From Chthonobacter albigriseus (GTDB lineage Bacteria > Pseudomonadota > Alphaproteobacteria > Rhizobiales > Pleomorphomonadaceae), in contig NZ_JACDIT010000007.1 of NCBI RefSeq assembly GCF_013839445.1, forward strand, positions 62,001 to 126,000: a stretch of DNA of 64,000 bases, written 5' to 3'. Positions 31,132 through 39,627 of the stretch are shown piece by piece; position 1 is the stretch's first letter, and every line of letters begins with the position of its first letter. A model generated the notes under the pieces. That model saw only the letters and a list, made by a program, of their open reading frames with translations, was not told the origin of the DNA and searched no databases. Position numbers and translations under genes: made by a program.

Positions 31132-31791
31132 TCAGCCTCCAGCGGCGCGGGCCAGTTCGTCGGAGACCTGCCGGATTGCGTCGGCCATAACGGCGGACGG
31201 CTGCGCGCCGGAGATGGCGTATTTGCCGGCGATGATGGTGCACGGGACGCCGGTGATGCCGAGTTGCCCGGCGTAGGCGATCGCCTGCTGGATCGCCTCG
31301 CGGTCGGTGCCGTCGTCCAGGTTGCGGCCGATGAAATCCGGGTCGAGGCCAACGTCCTCGGCCGCCTTGATCAGCACCTCGCGGTCGCCGATGTCGGCGC
31401 CTTCCTCGAAGTAGAGCGCAAACAGCCGGTCGACCATCTCGTCGCCGAGGTCGTCCTCCTGCGCCCAGTGGATCAGGCGGTGGGCGTCCAGCGTGTTGGG
31501 CGATACCTCGATGCGCTCGAAGGCGAAGGCGATGCCGCTGCCGGCGGCGGCCTCCTCCAGGCGGGCGTGCGCCTCGGCCACGCGGCCGGGATCGCCGAAC
31601 TTCTCGATCATGTAGGCGCGTCGTTCCTTGCCCTCCGGCGGGATGGTCGGGTCGAGCTGGAACGGCCGGTAGCGGACGGACGTCTCGAAGTCCGGCAGGG
31701 TCTCCAGTGCCGCGTCGAGGCGACGCTTGCCGAGGTAGCACCAGGGGCAGACCACGTCGATCACGACGTCGAGGGTGAGAGGCGTGGACAT
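31132..31791 (-). CDS. DsbA-family oxidoreductase (FrnE / 2-hydroxychromene isomerase-like)
   Basis: A 219-residue thioredoxin-fold protein of the FrnE branch. The redox motif CPWC is in VIDVVCPWCYLGKRRLDAAL, and the cis-proline loop is GITGVPCTIIAGKYAISGAQ. The long helical insert (SPNTLDAHRLIHWAQ) is typical. There is no signal peptide, so it is probably cytoplasmic. FrnE proteins have disulfide isomerase activity in some bacteria. The ATG at 31791 (MSTPLTLDV) is preferred over one nine codons earlier. Confidence 0.85.
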   Translation of the reverse strand: MSTPLTLDVVIDVVCPWCYLGKRRLDAALETLPDFETSVRYRPFQLDPTIPPEGKERRAYMIEKFGDPGRVAEAHARLEEAAAGSGIAFAFERIEVSPNTLDAHRLIHWAQEDDLGDEMVDRLFALYFEEGADIGDREVLIKAAEDVGLDPDFIGRNLDDGTDREAIQQAIAYAGQLGITGVPCTIIAGKYAISGAQPSAVMADAIRQVSDELARAAGG

Positions 31792-31880
31792 GGCTGCGGC
31801 TCCGGGCTCTTGGGACACCGGCCGGTTTAACCCCGCCGCACCCCGCCCCTCAAGCCCGCGGCGGCGCGATCTCGGAATCG

Positions 31881-33527
31881 TTACGCCACAGCGGCTAGAA
31901 ACAGGGACTTGCGCGCCACGGACCCGTCAGCCGCGCGGGGGATTTCCGGCACGGCGATCAGCGTCGCGGGGCGGTCGAGCACGCTGGCGCCCTCTGCGTC
32001 CAGCCACTCGTTGAGCTCGTCGAGGGTGAGGCGCCGGCCGGGCCGGTTCACCACCGCGACGCCGAGGCGGGCGCCGAGCGTGCGGTCCTCGATGCCGAAC
32101 ACGGCGGCGTCGACGATGGCGGGGTGACGCTGCAGCAGGTCGTCGACCCGCGCCGGCGATATCGCTTGGCCGGCGACGACGATGGTCTCGGTCGTGGTGC
32201 CGGTCACGGTCAGCGTGGCGCCATCCTGCGAGACCTTGGCGGTCAGTCCGGTGCGCAACGCGCCGTCGCTCATGAAGGCCAGCACGCCGCCGACGTTGCC
32301 GCTGACCGGCTCCGGCCAGGGTGCGTCGGGAACCAGCGGGCCGGAGAGCAGCAGTTCGCCCGACGTGACGCGCCTGTCGCGCGTGCCGCGGCCCTTGAGG
32401 CGCGCCTCGGCGAGGACGGGACCGTCGAGGGGCATGGTGCGCAGGCGGTGCGGCCCGACGGCGATGTCGCGCGGGGCGCCGTCGTCGTCGCGCGCGGCAG
32501 GCAGCAGCGTCAGGCCTCCGTAGGTGATGAGGTCGACGACCGGGCGCGCGGCGGGCACAGCGGCCGGCTTGCGGCCGTCGAGGCCGGTCCAGGCGAGCGA
32601 AAGCCCTACCTCCGCCGGCAGGGCGGCGGCCAGCGCCGGCCCCAGCGCCGCGGGGGCGATCACGCGGTCGGCGCCGCATTGGCCCGCCGCCTCGGCGATC
32701 AGCCGCATGCGGATGCCATTGTGGAACGCCGCCGTGCCATCGACCACCAGGCTGGAGACCAGGCAGCCGACGAAACCGGTCAACGAGGCCGGGTGCATCA
32801 GGTCGAATAGGGTCGCGCCGGCCTCGATGCCGGCCTCGCGGACGTGGGCGGCGGCCATCGCCACCAGCGCGGCGTGGGCGAGCGGTACGGCGCAGAGCCT
32901 GCCGTCCACGGTACGGGTGAAGGACAGCAGCGCGACATGGTCCGACGGCGAGCCGCGCCGCGGCACAGCGGGGGCGGCGCCCAGGGCGTCCACCTCGGCC
33001 ATCACCTCGGCGAGATCGATCAGGCCGTCGGGCAGCCCCTCGCCGACGGCGAACACGAAGCGGATCGCGAAGACCTCGCCGGCCACGTCGCGGACCAGTT
33101 CGCCGGAGGGCTGGCCCTCGATCTCGGAAGCGGTGACGATCGCCTTGATGCCGGCGACGCCGATCGCGGTTTCCATCTCCGCTTTGGTCCAGTGCAGCGG
33201 CAGCGGGCTGACGACGAGACCAGCCCTCAGCGCGGCCAGCGTCACGACGGCGGCGTCGGCGCAGGGCGGCAGGTGGATGCCGATCACCATGTCCGGACGC
33301 AGCCCAATGGAGGAGAAGAAGGCGGCCAATCCTTCAATTCGCCGGTTGGCGTCGGCGTAGGTGTAGGACGAGCCCAGTCCGGGCACCGCGGAGGCCCCGA
33401 CGTCGGTCAGCGCGGTGCGCTCCGGGGCGGCGGCCGCCGCCTTGCGGAACAGGTCGTCCACAGTGGTGCGTGACCAGGCGCCGGCCTCGACGGCCGCTGC
33501 GATGCGCGCCTCGCTGGAGAGAATCAT
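31881..33527 (-). CDS. AMP-binding (ANL superfamily) protein with degenerate active site
   Basis: A 548-residue protein with the overall layout of acyl-CoA synthetases, but key motifs are eroded. The P-loop, normally TSGTTGxPKG, reads FTRTVDGRLCAV. The TGD motif reads RTGLTAK. The C-terminal catalytic lysine region, normally SGKxxR, reads DGSVARKS. The GQAISPARVDDLLQRHPAIVDAAVFG hinge-and-tail section is still clear. It is unlikely to adenylate a substrate in the normal way and may be a regulatory or binding paralogue. It lies 24 bp after the YejA-like gene on the same strand. Confidence 0.75.
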   Translation of the reverse strand: MILSSEARIAAAVEAGAWSRTTVDDLFRKAAAAAPERTALTDVGASAVPGLGSSYTYADANRRIEGLAAFFSSIGLRPDMVIGIHLPPCADAAVVTLAALRAGLVVSPLPLHWTKAEMETAIGVAGIKAIVTASEIEGQPSGELVRDVAGEVFAIRFVFAVGEGLPDGLIDLAEVMAEVDALGAAPAVPRRGSPSDHVALLSFTRTVDGRLCAVPLAHAALVAMAAAHVREAGIEAGATLFDLMHPASLTGFVGCLVSSLVVDGTAAFHNGIRMRLIAEAAGQCGADRVIAPAALGPALAAALPAEVGLSLAWTGLDGRKPAAVPAARPVVDLITYGGLTLLPAARDDDGAPRDIAVGPHRLRTMPLDGPVLAEARLKGRGTRDRRVTSGELLLSGPLVPDAPWPEPVSGNVGGVLAFMSDGALRTGLTAKVSQDGATLTVTGTTTETIVVAGQAISPARVDDLLQRHPAIVDAAVFGIEDRTLGARLGVAVVNRPGRRLTLDELNEWLDAEGASVLDRPATLIAVPEIPRAADGSVARKSLFLAAVA

Positions 33528-33551
33528 CGCGCCATTCCCCTCGTCATCCCG

Positions 33552-35378
33552 TCATTCCCCCTGATACCACCAGGTGGTCGGCTGCGCGCCGGTCAAAGCG
33601 GACTTTTCCGGAACTGCGATGCGTTTCCAACGCGCGATCCAGTCCTTCGGCGTGTGGAAGAGCGGCACCACGTAGCGGCCGGAGATCAGCAGCCGGTCCA
33701 AAGCGCGCACCGCCGCCTCGAACGCCGGGCGCTCGCGCGCGGACAGCAGCGCGTCGATCATGGCGTCGATGGCGGTCGAGGACGCGCCGGCGTAGTTGAA
33801 GGTGCCCTCGGTTTCCGCCGACTGGGACGACCAGCGGTTGTTCTGCTCGTTGCCGGGCGAAAGCGACGCCGTCCACAGCATCTGCAGGGCGTCGAAGTCG
33901 AACTTCTTCTGCCGGTCGAAATACTGGGTGGAGTCCACCAGCCGGATGGACATGGCGATGCCGACCGTCTTCAGCGTCGGCTGCCAGGCGAGCGCGAGGC
34001 GCTCCTCCTCCTTGGTCTTGGCCAGGAACTCGAAGGTGAAGGGCTGGCCTGCCGCGTTCTTCAGCGCGCCGCCGTCCAGCTTCCAGCCCGCCTCGCCCAG
34101 CAGCGTCAGCGCCGCCTTCAGCTGCTTGCGGTCGCGGCCGGAGCCGTCGCTCTTGGGCGGGGCGTAGGTGCCGTCGGCTACGGCGGGGAGCACGGTGTCC
34201 GGGAAGGGCGCCAGCAGCGCCTTCTCCGCGTCGTCCATCGGCTTGCCGATCGCGGAAAGCGCGGAACCCTGGAAATACGAGGCCGTGCGCTGGTAGATGC
34301 CGCCGTAGAGGTTGCGGTTCACCCATTCGGCGTCGAACAGCAGGTTCATCGCCTCGCGCACCCTCGGGTCGCGGAAGATCTCGCGGCGAGTGTTCAGCAC
34401 GAACCCGCTCATCCCCTTCGGCGAACCGCTCTCCACCTCGTCGAGCACGACCTTGCCGGTCTTGGCGGCGGGGAAGCCGTAGCCGTCTGTCCAGCGCTGC
34501 GGGTCGCTTTCGAAGATCACGTCGAAGGCGCCGGTCTTGAAGGCCTCGAAATAGGCGTTGCCGTCGCGGAAATACTCCAGGCTGATCTCGTCGAAGTTGT
34601 CGAAGCCGCGCTTGATCGGCAGGTCCTTGGCCCAATAGTCCGGGTTGCGCTTCAGCGTCACGCGGGTGCCCGGTTCGACCTTGTCGAACATGTAGGGGCC
34701 GGAGCCGATCAGCGGGGCGAGGGTGGACTTGTCGAAGCTAGCGGCATCGGTCCGGTCCTTGGGGAACACGGGCGTCAGGCCGATCAGCAGCGGCAGTTCC
34801 CGGTCAGCGCCGCTGCCGAAGGTGAAGCGCACGCCGCGGTCGCCGACCTTGTCGATCGACGTCACGTTCTTGAACCGGTTGCGGTAGACCGGGCGGCCCT
34901 TGGCTTTCAGGAGGTCGACGGTGAAGATCAGGTCGTCCACCGTCAGCGGCGTGCCGTCGGAGAACTTCGCCTCCGGGCGGAGCTGGAACTCCACCCACGA
35001 GCGGTCGTCGGGAACCTCCACGGTCTCGGCGATCAGGCCGTAGAGCGTGAAGGGTTCGTCCGCCGAGCGGGCCAGCAGCGTGTCCCACACGTTGTTGCCG
35101 AGCAGGTTGTCGAGCAGGCCGCGCGGCGCGTTACCCTGCACGATGAAGGGGTTGAGGCTGTCGAAAGTGCCCGTGAAGCCGTAGGCGATCCGCCCGCCCT
35201 TGGGCGCGTCCGGGTTGGCGTAGGGCAGGGCGGCGAAGTCGGCCGGCAGCGCCGGATCCCCGTGCATGGCGATACCGTGGGCGGGTTCGGCGCGCGCGGC
35301 CAGAGGCGCCAGGACGACGGCGAGCGCCGCGCATGCCAGGACTTTCCAGGACGGCATGCGGTGGGCAGGGTTCAGCAC
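33552..35378 (-). CDS. Family 5 extracellular solute-binding protein, YejA-like
   Basis: A 608-residue periplasmic binding protein. A signal peptide (PSWKVLACAALAVVLAPLAARA, split here as residues 8-29) precedes the mature protein. Family features are HGIAMHGDPALPADFAALPYANPDAPKGG, GTFDSLNPFIVQGN, RPEAKFSDGTPLTVDD and GSGPYMFDKVEPGTRVTLKRNPDYW. The GNAYFEAFKTGAFDVIFESDPQRW part is typical of YejA, the binding protein for peptides and microcin C. No permease or ATPase genes are adjacent; it is paired only with the degenerate AMP-binding gene. Translation may begin at the first Met or at M8. Confidence 0.87.
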   Translation of the reverse strand: MLNPAHRMPSWKVLACAALAVVLAPLAARAEPAHGIAMHGDPALPADFAALPYANPDAPKGGRIAYGFTGTFDSLNPFIVQGNAPRGLLDNLLGNNVWDTLLARSADEPFTLYGLIAETVEVPDDRSWVEFQLRPEAKFSDGTPLTVDDLIFTVDLLKAKGRPVYRNRFKNVTSIDKVGDRGVRFTFGSGADRELPLLIGLTPVFPKDRTDAASFDKSTLAPLIGSGPYMFDKVEPGTRVTLKRNPDYWAKDLPIKRGFDNFDEISLEYFRDGNAYFEAFKTGAFDVIFESDPQRWTDGYGFPAAKTGKVVLDEVESGSPKGMSGFVLNTRREIFRDPRVREAMNLLFDAEWVNRNLYGGIYQRTASYFQGSALSAIGKPMDDAEKALLAPFPDTVLPAVADGTYAPPKSDGSGRDRKQLKAALTLLGEAGWKLDGGALKNAAGQPFTFEFLAKTKEEERLALAWQPTLKTVGIAMSIRLVDSTQYFDRQKKFDFDALQMLWTASLSPGNEQNNRWSSQSAETEGTFNYAGASSTAIDAMIDALLSARERPAFEAAVRALDRLLISGRYVVPLFHTPKDWIARWKRIAVPEKSALTGAQPTTWWYQGE

Positions 35379-35644
35379 GGCTCAGACACCTTCGGTTTGC
35401 GAATCTCCCGGTACGTCACGGCGAATCTACCATGATGTCGGGCGGTGATCGCCACCCGCTTCATTTCGCACGCCCACTCGTTTATTGAGATGAAAGGAAT
35501 CGGGCCACCGTGTCGCCCCAATTGCGGTCCAACAGACGACCGTCGGATCGGGCCGGCCAGAAGGGCACGCTTTCGGGGCGTATATTTCTGAACAGCCGGT
35601 GCGGACATCACCCCAGCCGGGACCGATACTCGAGGACGATTTTC
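35379..35644. other. Divergent promoter region (yejA-like / ialB-like)
   Basis: A 266-bp gap between divergent genes. It should hold both promoters. I found no confident -35/-10 pair or operator and no RNA gene. Confidence 0.4.
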
Positions 35645-36328
35645 ATGGCGATCACCGACATCATGCGCGCTGCCACCACGGCTCTGGCCGTCGCGACGGT
35701 TTCCGGCGCGCTGTTCGCCGGCCCCGCTTCGGCCCAGGACGCGGCTCCGGCCCAGGCGCCGGCCGCCAGCGGCCAGGCGGCTCCTCCGGCTGCCGATCCC
35801 AACGCCTGGGTCAAGCTGTGCGGCTCCGACCCCAACACCAAGAAGCAGATCTGCTTCACCCAGCGCGAGCTGCGCACCGACTCCGGCCAGTTCCTGGCCT
35901 CGGCGGGCATCCGCGAGGTGAACGGCGAGTCCCGCAAGATCCTGCTCGTGCAGACCCCCGTCGGCATGCTGATCCAGCCGGGCATGCGCGTCCAGGTCGA
36001 CAAGGGCAAGCAGGACGCGGCTAAGTACACGATCTGCTTCCCGAACGCCTGCTTTGCGGAACTGCCGATCACGGACGACTTCATCTCGTCCCTCAAGAAG
36101 GGCAGCGACCTGGTGCTGACCACCCTCAACCAGCAGGCCAAGGGCGTCAGCTTCAAGATCTCGCTGAAGGGCTTCACCAGCGCCTACGACGGCCCGGCCA
36201 TCGACACCGCAGCGCTGCAGCGCCAGCAGCAGCAGCTCCAGGCCGAGCTTCAGCGCAAGGCGAAGGAAGCCCAGCAGAAGCTCATCGACGCCCAGAAGGC
36301 CGCCGGCCAGCCCGCGCAGAGCCAGTAA
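35645..36328 (+). CDS. Invasion-associated locus B (IalB) family protein
   Basis: A 227-residue exported protein. The signal peptide ends near LFAGPASA (about residue 29). An alanine/proline-rich linker (about 30-53) precedes the IalB domain (WVKLCGSDPNTKKQICFTQRELRTDSG; VGMLIQPGMRVQVDKGKQ; YTICFPNACFAELPI). The four cysteines probably form two disulfides. The last 40 residues are a Q/K/A-rich helix (LQRQQQQLQAELQRKAKE), likely a coiled coil. The family is widespread in rhizobia with an unknown periplasmic role; the name comes from Bartonella. A terminator follows. Confidence 0.87.
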   Translation: MAITDIMRAATTALAVATVSGALFAGPASAQDAAPAQAPAASGQAAPPAADPNAWVKLCGSDPNTKKQICFTQRELRTDSGQFLASAGIREVNGESRKILLVQTPVGMLIQPGMRVQVDKGKQDAAKYTICFPNACFAELPITDDFISSLKKGSDLVLTTLNQQAKGVSFKISLKGFTSAYDGPAIDTAALQRQQQQLQAELQRKAKEAQQKLIDAQKAAGQPAQSQ

Positions 36329-36355
36329 GAACCCTCAACACCACCGCGTCCGGAC

Positions 36356-36388
36356 CGGGCTCGCCGCAAGGCGGGCCCGTTTCGTTTT
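36356..36388 (+). terminator. Rho-independent terminator after the IalB gene
   Basis: CGGGCTCGCC (36356-36365) pairs with GGCGGGCCCG (36370-36379, one G-U) around GCAA, followed by TTTCGTTTT. Confidence 0.85.
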
Positions 36389-36472
36389 GGACCGACCATG
36401 CGGGTCATGCCAGGACGCCGACGGCGGAGGACGCGCGCCGAGCTTGCCAACCAGCTGCCTCTTCCCACCTGC

Positions 36473-36499
36473 CGTCATGGTCCGCGCCGGCGAACCACT
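36473..36499 (+). repeat. Partial arm of the dispersed repeat (first unit)
   Basis: CGTCATGGTCCGCGCCGGCG and following bases match the 31-bp arm at 36520 for about 24 bp with a few changes. It forms the left edge of the first long repeat unit (about 36463-36667). Confidence 0.6.
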
Positions 36500-36519
36500 C
36501 GCTTCCCCACCCCACCCGC

Positions 36520-36641
36520 CGTCATGGTCCGCGCAGGCGGACCACCCACGCATTTTTCCGGGCCGGCACCTCGACGTCGAAAGGCATGTACCGAGCTCAC
36601 CCCACAAACTCGTGGGTGGTCCGCCTGCGCGGACCACGACG
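36520..36641. repeat. MITE-like element 1: 31-bp inverted repeats around 60 bp
   Basis: The left arm 36520-36550 and right arm 36611-36641 are reverse complements with one mismatch in 31. Each arm itself contains a GGTCCGC/GCGGACC hairpin. The 60-bp centre has no coding capacity. No transposase lies nearby. The structure fits a miniature inverted-repeat element or a paired REP (BIME-like) unit. Confidence 0.75.
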
Positions 36642-36797
36642 AGGGGGCGGTGGGGTAAAGGATTACACCAGCCCGCGCGGACCATGAGGGCGAAGGGGTG
36701 GAGTAGAGGATCACACCCGACCGCATGGACGGTTACGACGTGACCGCGCGCCGCATTCGTCTGTGTCCACGGCCGAGCTCGTCCCACTCCCACCTGC

Positions 36798-36824
36798 CGT
36801 CATGGTCCGCGCCGGCGGACCACC
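36798..36824 (+). repeat. Partial arm of the dispersed repeat (second unit)
   Basis: This matches the copy at 36473-36499 and is followed by the same CTTCCCC(A/G)CCCCACCCGC spacer that leads to the full arm. It shows that a longer unit of about 200 bp, not only the hairpin, has been duplicated. Confidence 0.6.
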
Positions 36825-36844
36825 AGCTTCCCCGCCCCACCCGC

Positions 36845-36966
36845 CGTCATGGTCCGCGCAGGCGGACCACCCACGCCTTTTTGCCTGCCGATACCCCGAC
36901 GTCGAAAGACACGCACCGAGCGGACCCCACAAATTCTTAGGTGGTCCGCTTGCGCGGACCATGACG
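36845..36966. repeat. MITE-like element 2: second copy of the 31-bp inverted-repeat element
   Basis: Arms 36845-36875 and 36936-36966 match in 28 of 31 positions as reverse complements. The total span (122 bp) equals that of element 1, and the inner sequence shares GACGTCGAAAG and CCCCACAAA with it. The two elements lie 325 bp apart in direct orientation. Confidence 0.75.
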
Positions 36967-37019
36967 GCGACGGGGAAGTGAAGGATCACCCCCTCCCGCT
37001 CGGACCATGCCGCCCCCCG

Positions 37020-37907
37020 TCACCCCGCCTCCCGCTTCAGCCAGTCGGCGAAAGCACGGACGAGGGCGGAGCCGGATTTTGCTTCCGGGTAGACGAACCA
37101 GTAGCCGGTCCCCGAACTGAGCGGCGCATCGAACAGCACGACCAGGCGGCCGGAACGCAATTCCTCCTCCACCAGGAAGCGGGGCACCAGCGCCACCCCC
37201 AGGCCGGCGACGGCCGCTTCGGCGATCATGGCGAACTGGTCGAAGTGGGCGCCCTTGAAGGCGTTCCTGGAGGTGACCCCGGCGGCGGCGAACCAGTCGC
37301 GCCAGGCCGTCGGCCGGGTGCTTTGGTGGAGCAGCGGGACCCGGTCGAGGTCTTCGGGAGATCCGATGCCGAGCTTTTCCCGCAGGCCCGGGGCCGCCAC
37401 CGGCAGCACGGATTCGTCGCAGAGATGTTCGCACACCGCGCCCGGCCATGTCGGCTCGCCGTGGTGGATCGCGCCGTCGAACGGCTCCTCCAGGAAGTCG
37501 AAAGGCTCCAGGCGGACGGAGAAGTTGACGGTGGTGTCGGGGTGATGGCGCAGGAAGCCGGGCAGGCGCGGCATCAGCCACCGCGTGGCGAAAGTCGGCA
37601 GCACCGCAAGGTTCAGCGTGCCGGCCGTGCCGGCGAAACCGAGCACGCGCTGCGTCGCCGCGCCGAGGTCGGCGAGGATCCGTTGCACCTCGCGAAGATA
37701 GAGCCGGCCGGCGTCGGTGAGGAAAACGCGTTGGTTCACCCGTTCGAACAGCACCACGCCGAGCGTCTCCTCCAGCTGGCGGACCTGCCGGCTGATCGCG
37801 CCTTGCGTCAGGTGCAACTCCGCGGCGGCCCTGGAGAACGACAGGTGCCGCCCCGCGCTCTCGAAGGCGGTGAGAGCAGACATGGAGGGAAGGATCGCGC
37901 GGGCCAT
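37020..37907 (-). CDS. LysR-family regulator (GcvA-like)
   Basis: A 295-residue LTTR. The N-terminal winged HTH is MSALTAFESAGRHLSFSRAAAELHLTQGAISRQVRQLEE, with the wing in FERVNQRVFLTDAG. The effector domain begins GTLNLAVLPTFATRWLMPRL, the GcvA-like pattern. It is divergent from the operon starting at 38084, with a 19-bp palindrome (37920-37938) just upstream of its start, so it most likely controls that operon in response to a pathway intermediate. The effector is unknown. Confidence 0.88.
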   Translation of the reverse strand: MARAILPSMSALTAFESAGRHLSFSRAAAELHLTQGAISRQVRQLEETLGVVLFERVNQRVFLTDAGRLYLREVQRILADLGAATQRVLGFAGTAGTLNLAVLPTFATRWLMPRLPGFLRHHPDTTVNFSVRLEPFDFLEEPFDGAIHHGEPTWPGAVCEHLCDESVLPVAAPGLREKLGIGSPEDLDRVPLLHQSTRPTAWRDWFAAAGVTSRNAFKGAHFDQFAMIAEAAVAGLGVALVPRFLVEEELRSGRLVVLFDAPLSSGTGYWFVYPEAKSGSALVRAFADWLKREAG

Positions 37908-37919
37908 CGGACCTTGGGG

Positions 37920-37938
37920 TCATGAGTTCCAGTCATGA
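37920..37938. promoter_or_regulatory. Candidate LysR operator
   Basis: TCATGAGTTCCAGTCATGA is two TCATGA palindromes spaced by 7 bp (a near-symmetric 19-mer). It lies 13 bp from the lysR start and 20 bp before the -35 of the divergent operon promoter, the usual position of an LTTR recognition site. Confidence 0.5.
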
Positions 37939-37957
37939 TCCTACCAGAAATCATCGC

Positions 37958-37986
37958 TTGAGAGCGAGAGTGGGGAGGAGGATAAG
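37958..37986 (+). promoter_or_regulatory. Sigma70-type promoter of the 38-46 kb catabolic operon
   Basis: TTGAGA (37958-37963, five of six) and GATAAG (37981-37986, four of six) are separated by exactly 17 bp. The predicted transcript start is near 37993, about 90 bp before the aldehyde dehydrogenase gene. Confidence 0.6.
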
Positions 37987-38083
37987 GATGGCCTGACATG
38001 AACGATGGTGCGGCAGGTCCCGTTCGACTGAACGGGTGCCCGGCAATCGCCGGTCCGCCGCCATCCCGATGAGGACGCAGGCC

Positions 38084-39613
38084 ATGACGATCGCCCCGAA
38101 GCTCGACACCCTTGCCGCGGAAGCGGCTGCCGTTCTGGATCGGCTCGGTGTTTCCCTGGCCGGCGAGGGCCCGATCGTCGTGCGCTCGCCGATCAACGGC
38201 GCGGTGCTCGCCCGCCTGCCGGAGGCTTCGGCGGCGGAGACGGCGGCGGCCGTCGGCCGTGCACACGATGCCTATCTGTCCTGGCGCAAGGTGCCGGCGC
38301 CGCGCCGCGGCGAGCTGGTCCGCCTGTTCGGCGAGGAACTGCGCGCCGCCAAGGCCGATCTCGGCCGGCTGGTCACCATCGAGGCCGGCAAGATCACCTC
38401 GGAGGGTCTCGGCGAGGTTCAGGAGATGATCGACATCTGCGATTTCGCCGTCGGCCTGTCCCGCCAGCTCTACGGCCTGACTATCGCCACCGAGCGCGCC
38501 TCGCACCGGATGATGGAAACCTGGCACCCGGTCGGCGTGGTCGGCGTCATTTCGGCGTTCAACTTTCCCGTCGCCGTCTGGTCCTGGAACGCGGCGCTCG
38601 CGCTCGTCTGCGGCGACAGCGTGGTCTGGAAGCCGTCGGAGAAGACGCCGCTGACCGCGCTCGCGGTGCAGGCGCTGTTCGAGCGGGCGGCCGCCAAGTT
38701 CGGCGGCGTGCCGGCCGGCCTCAGCGAAACGATCATCGGCGGACGCGATGCCGGTGAGGCCCTGGTTGACGATCCCCGCGTGCCGGTCGTTTCGGCCACC
38801 GGCTCCACGGCGATGGGCCGGGCCGTCGGACCGCGGCTTGCCAAGCGGTTCGCCCGCGCGATCCTGGAGCTCGGCGGCAACAACGGCGCGATCATCTGCC
38901 CGTCGGCCGATCTCGACCTGGTCGTCCGCGGCGTCGCCTTCGCGGCGATGGGCACCGCGGGCCAGCGCTGCACCACGCTCCGCCGCCTGTTCGTCCACGA
39001 CAGCGTCTACGACGCGCTGGTTCCCCGCCTGAAGAAGGCCTACGGGTCGGTGCGGGTCGGCGACCCGCGCGAGCAGGGCGTGCTGGTCGGGCCGCTGATC
39101 GACGGTCGCTCGTTCGAGGGCATGCAGCAGGCGCTGCAGTCGGCCAAGGCGGCCGGCGGCACGGTGCACGGCGGCGAGCGCGTCAACGAGGCTCTGGGCG
39201 GCGATGCGTACTACGTCCGTCCGGCGCTGGTGGAGATGCCGGCGCAGACCGATATCGTCTGCCACGAGACCTTCGCGCCCATCCTCTATGTGATGCGCTG
39301 GTCGTCCTTCGACGAGGTGCTGGCGATGCATAACGGGGTACCGCAAGGCCTTTCCTCCTCCATCTTCACCAACGACCTGCGCGAGGCCGAGCGGTTCCTC
39401 TCGGTGGAGGGATCCGACTGCGGCATCGCCAACGTCAACATCGGTCCGTCCGGTGCGGAGATCGGCGGCGCGTTCGGCGGCGAGAAGGAGACCGGCGGCG
39501 GCCGCGAGGCCGGGTCGGACGCCTGGAAGGCCTACATGCGCCGCGCCACCAACACCATCAACTACGGCCGCGAGCTGCCGCTCGCCCAGGGCGTCGTGTT
39601 CGACGTCGAGTGA
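38084..39613 (+). CDS. ALDH7-type aldehyde dehydrogenase (L-aminoadipate-semialdehyde / piperideine-6-carboxylate dehydrogenase)
   Basis: A 509-residue NAD-dependent aldehyde dehydrogenase of the antiquitin/AmaB group. Family marks are GVVGVISAFNFPVAVWSWNAALALVCGDSVVWKPSEKTPL, the general-base Glu in LELGGNNGAI, the nucleophile Cys in TAGQRCTTLRR, and the ALDH7-typical IGGAFGGEKETGGGREAGSD near the C-terminus. This group oxidises alpha-aminoadipate semialdehyde to alpha-aminoadipate in lysine degradation. The ATG at 38084 (MTIAPKLD) follows GAGGA. First gene of an operon whose next gene starts 14 bp later. Confidence 0.87.
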   Translation: MTIAPKLDTLAAEAAAVLDRLGVSLAGEGPIVVRSPINGAVLARLPEASAAETAAAVGRAHDAYLSWRKVPAPRRGELVRLFGEELRAAKADLGRLVTIEAGKITSEGLGEVQEMIDICDFAVGLSRQLYGLTIATERASHRMMETWHPVGVVGVISAFNFPVAVWSWNAALALVCGDSVVWKPSEKTPLTALAVQALFERAAAKFGGVPAGLSETIIGGRDAGEALVDDPRVPVVSATGSTAMGRAVGPRLAKRFARAILELGGNNGAIICPSADLDLVVRGVAFAAMGTAGQRCTTLRRLFVHDSVYDALVPRLKKAYGSVRVGDPREQGVLVGPLIDGRSFEGMQQALQSAKAAGGTVHGGERVNEALGGDAYYVRPALVEMPAQTDIVCHETFAPILYVMRWSSFDEVLAMHNGVPQGLSSSIFTNDLREAERFLSVEGSDCGIANVNIGPSGAEIGGAFGGEKETGGGREAGSDAWKAYMRRATNTINYGRELPLAQGVVFDVE

Positions 39614-39627
39614 GAGAGGCAACGGCC

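Noticed and set aside
36387-36989. Open frames of 70-150 codons encoding repetitive HPPSWSAQADHPR / VRAGGPP-type proteins on both strands
   Set aside because: They are translations of the inverted-repeat elements in several frames, lack ribosome sites and show no protein-like conservation between the copies beyond the DNA repeat itself.
36420-37019. CRISPR-like array in the repeat region
   Set aside because: Repeats are few, differ in spacing, occur in both orientations as inverted pairs, and no cas genes are present.
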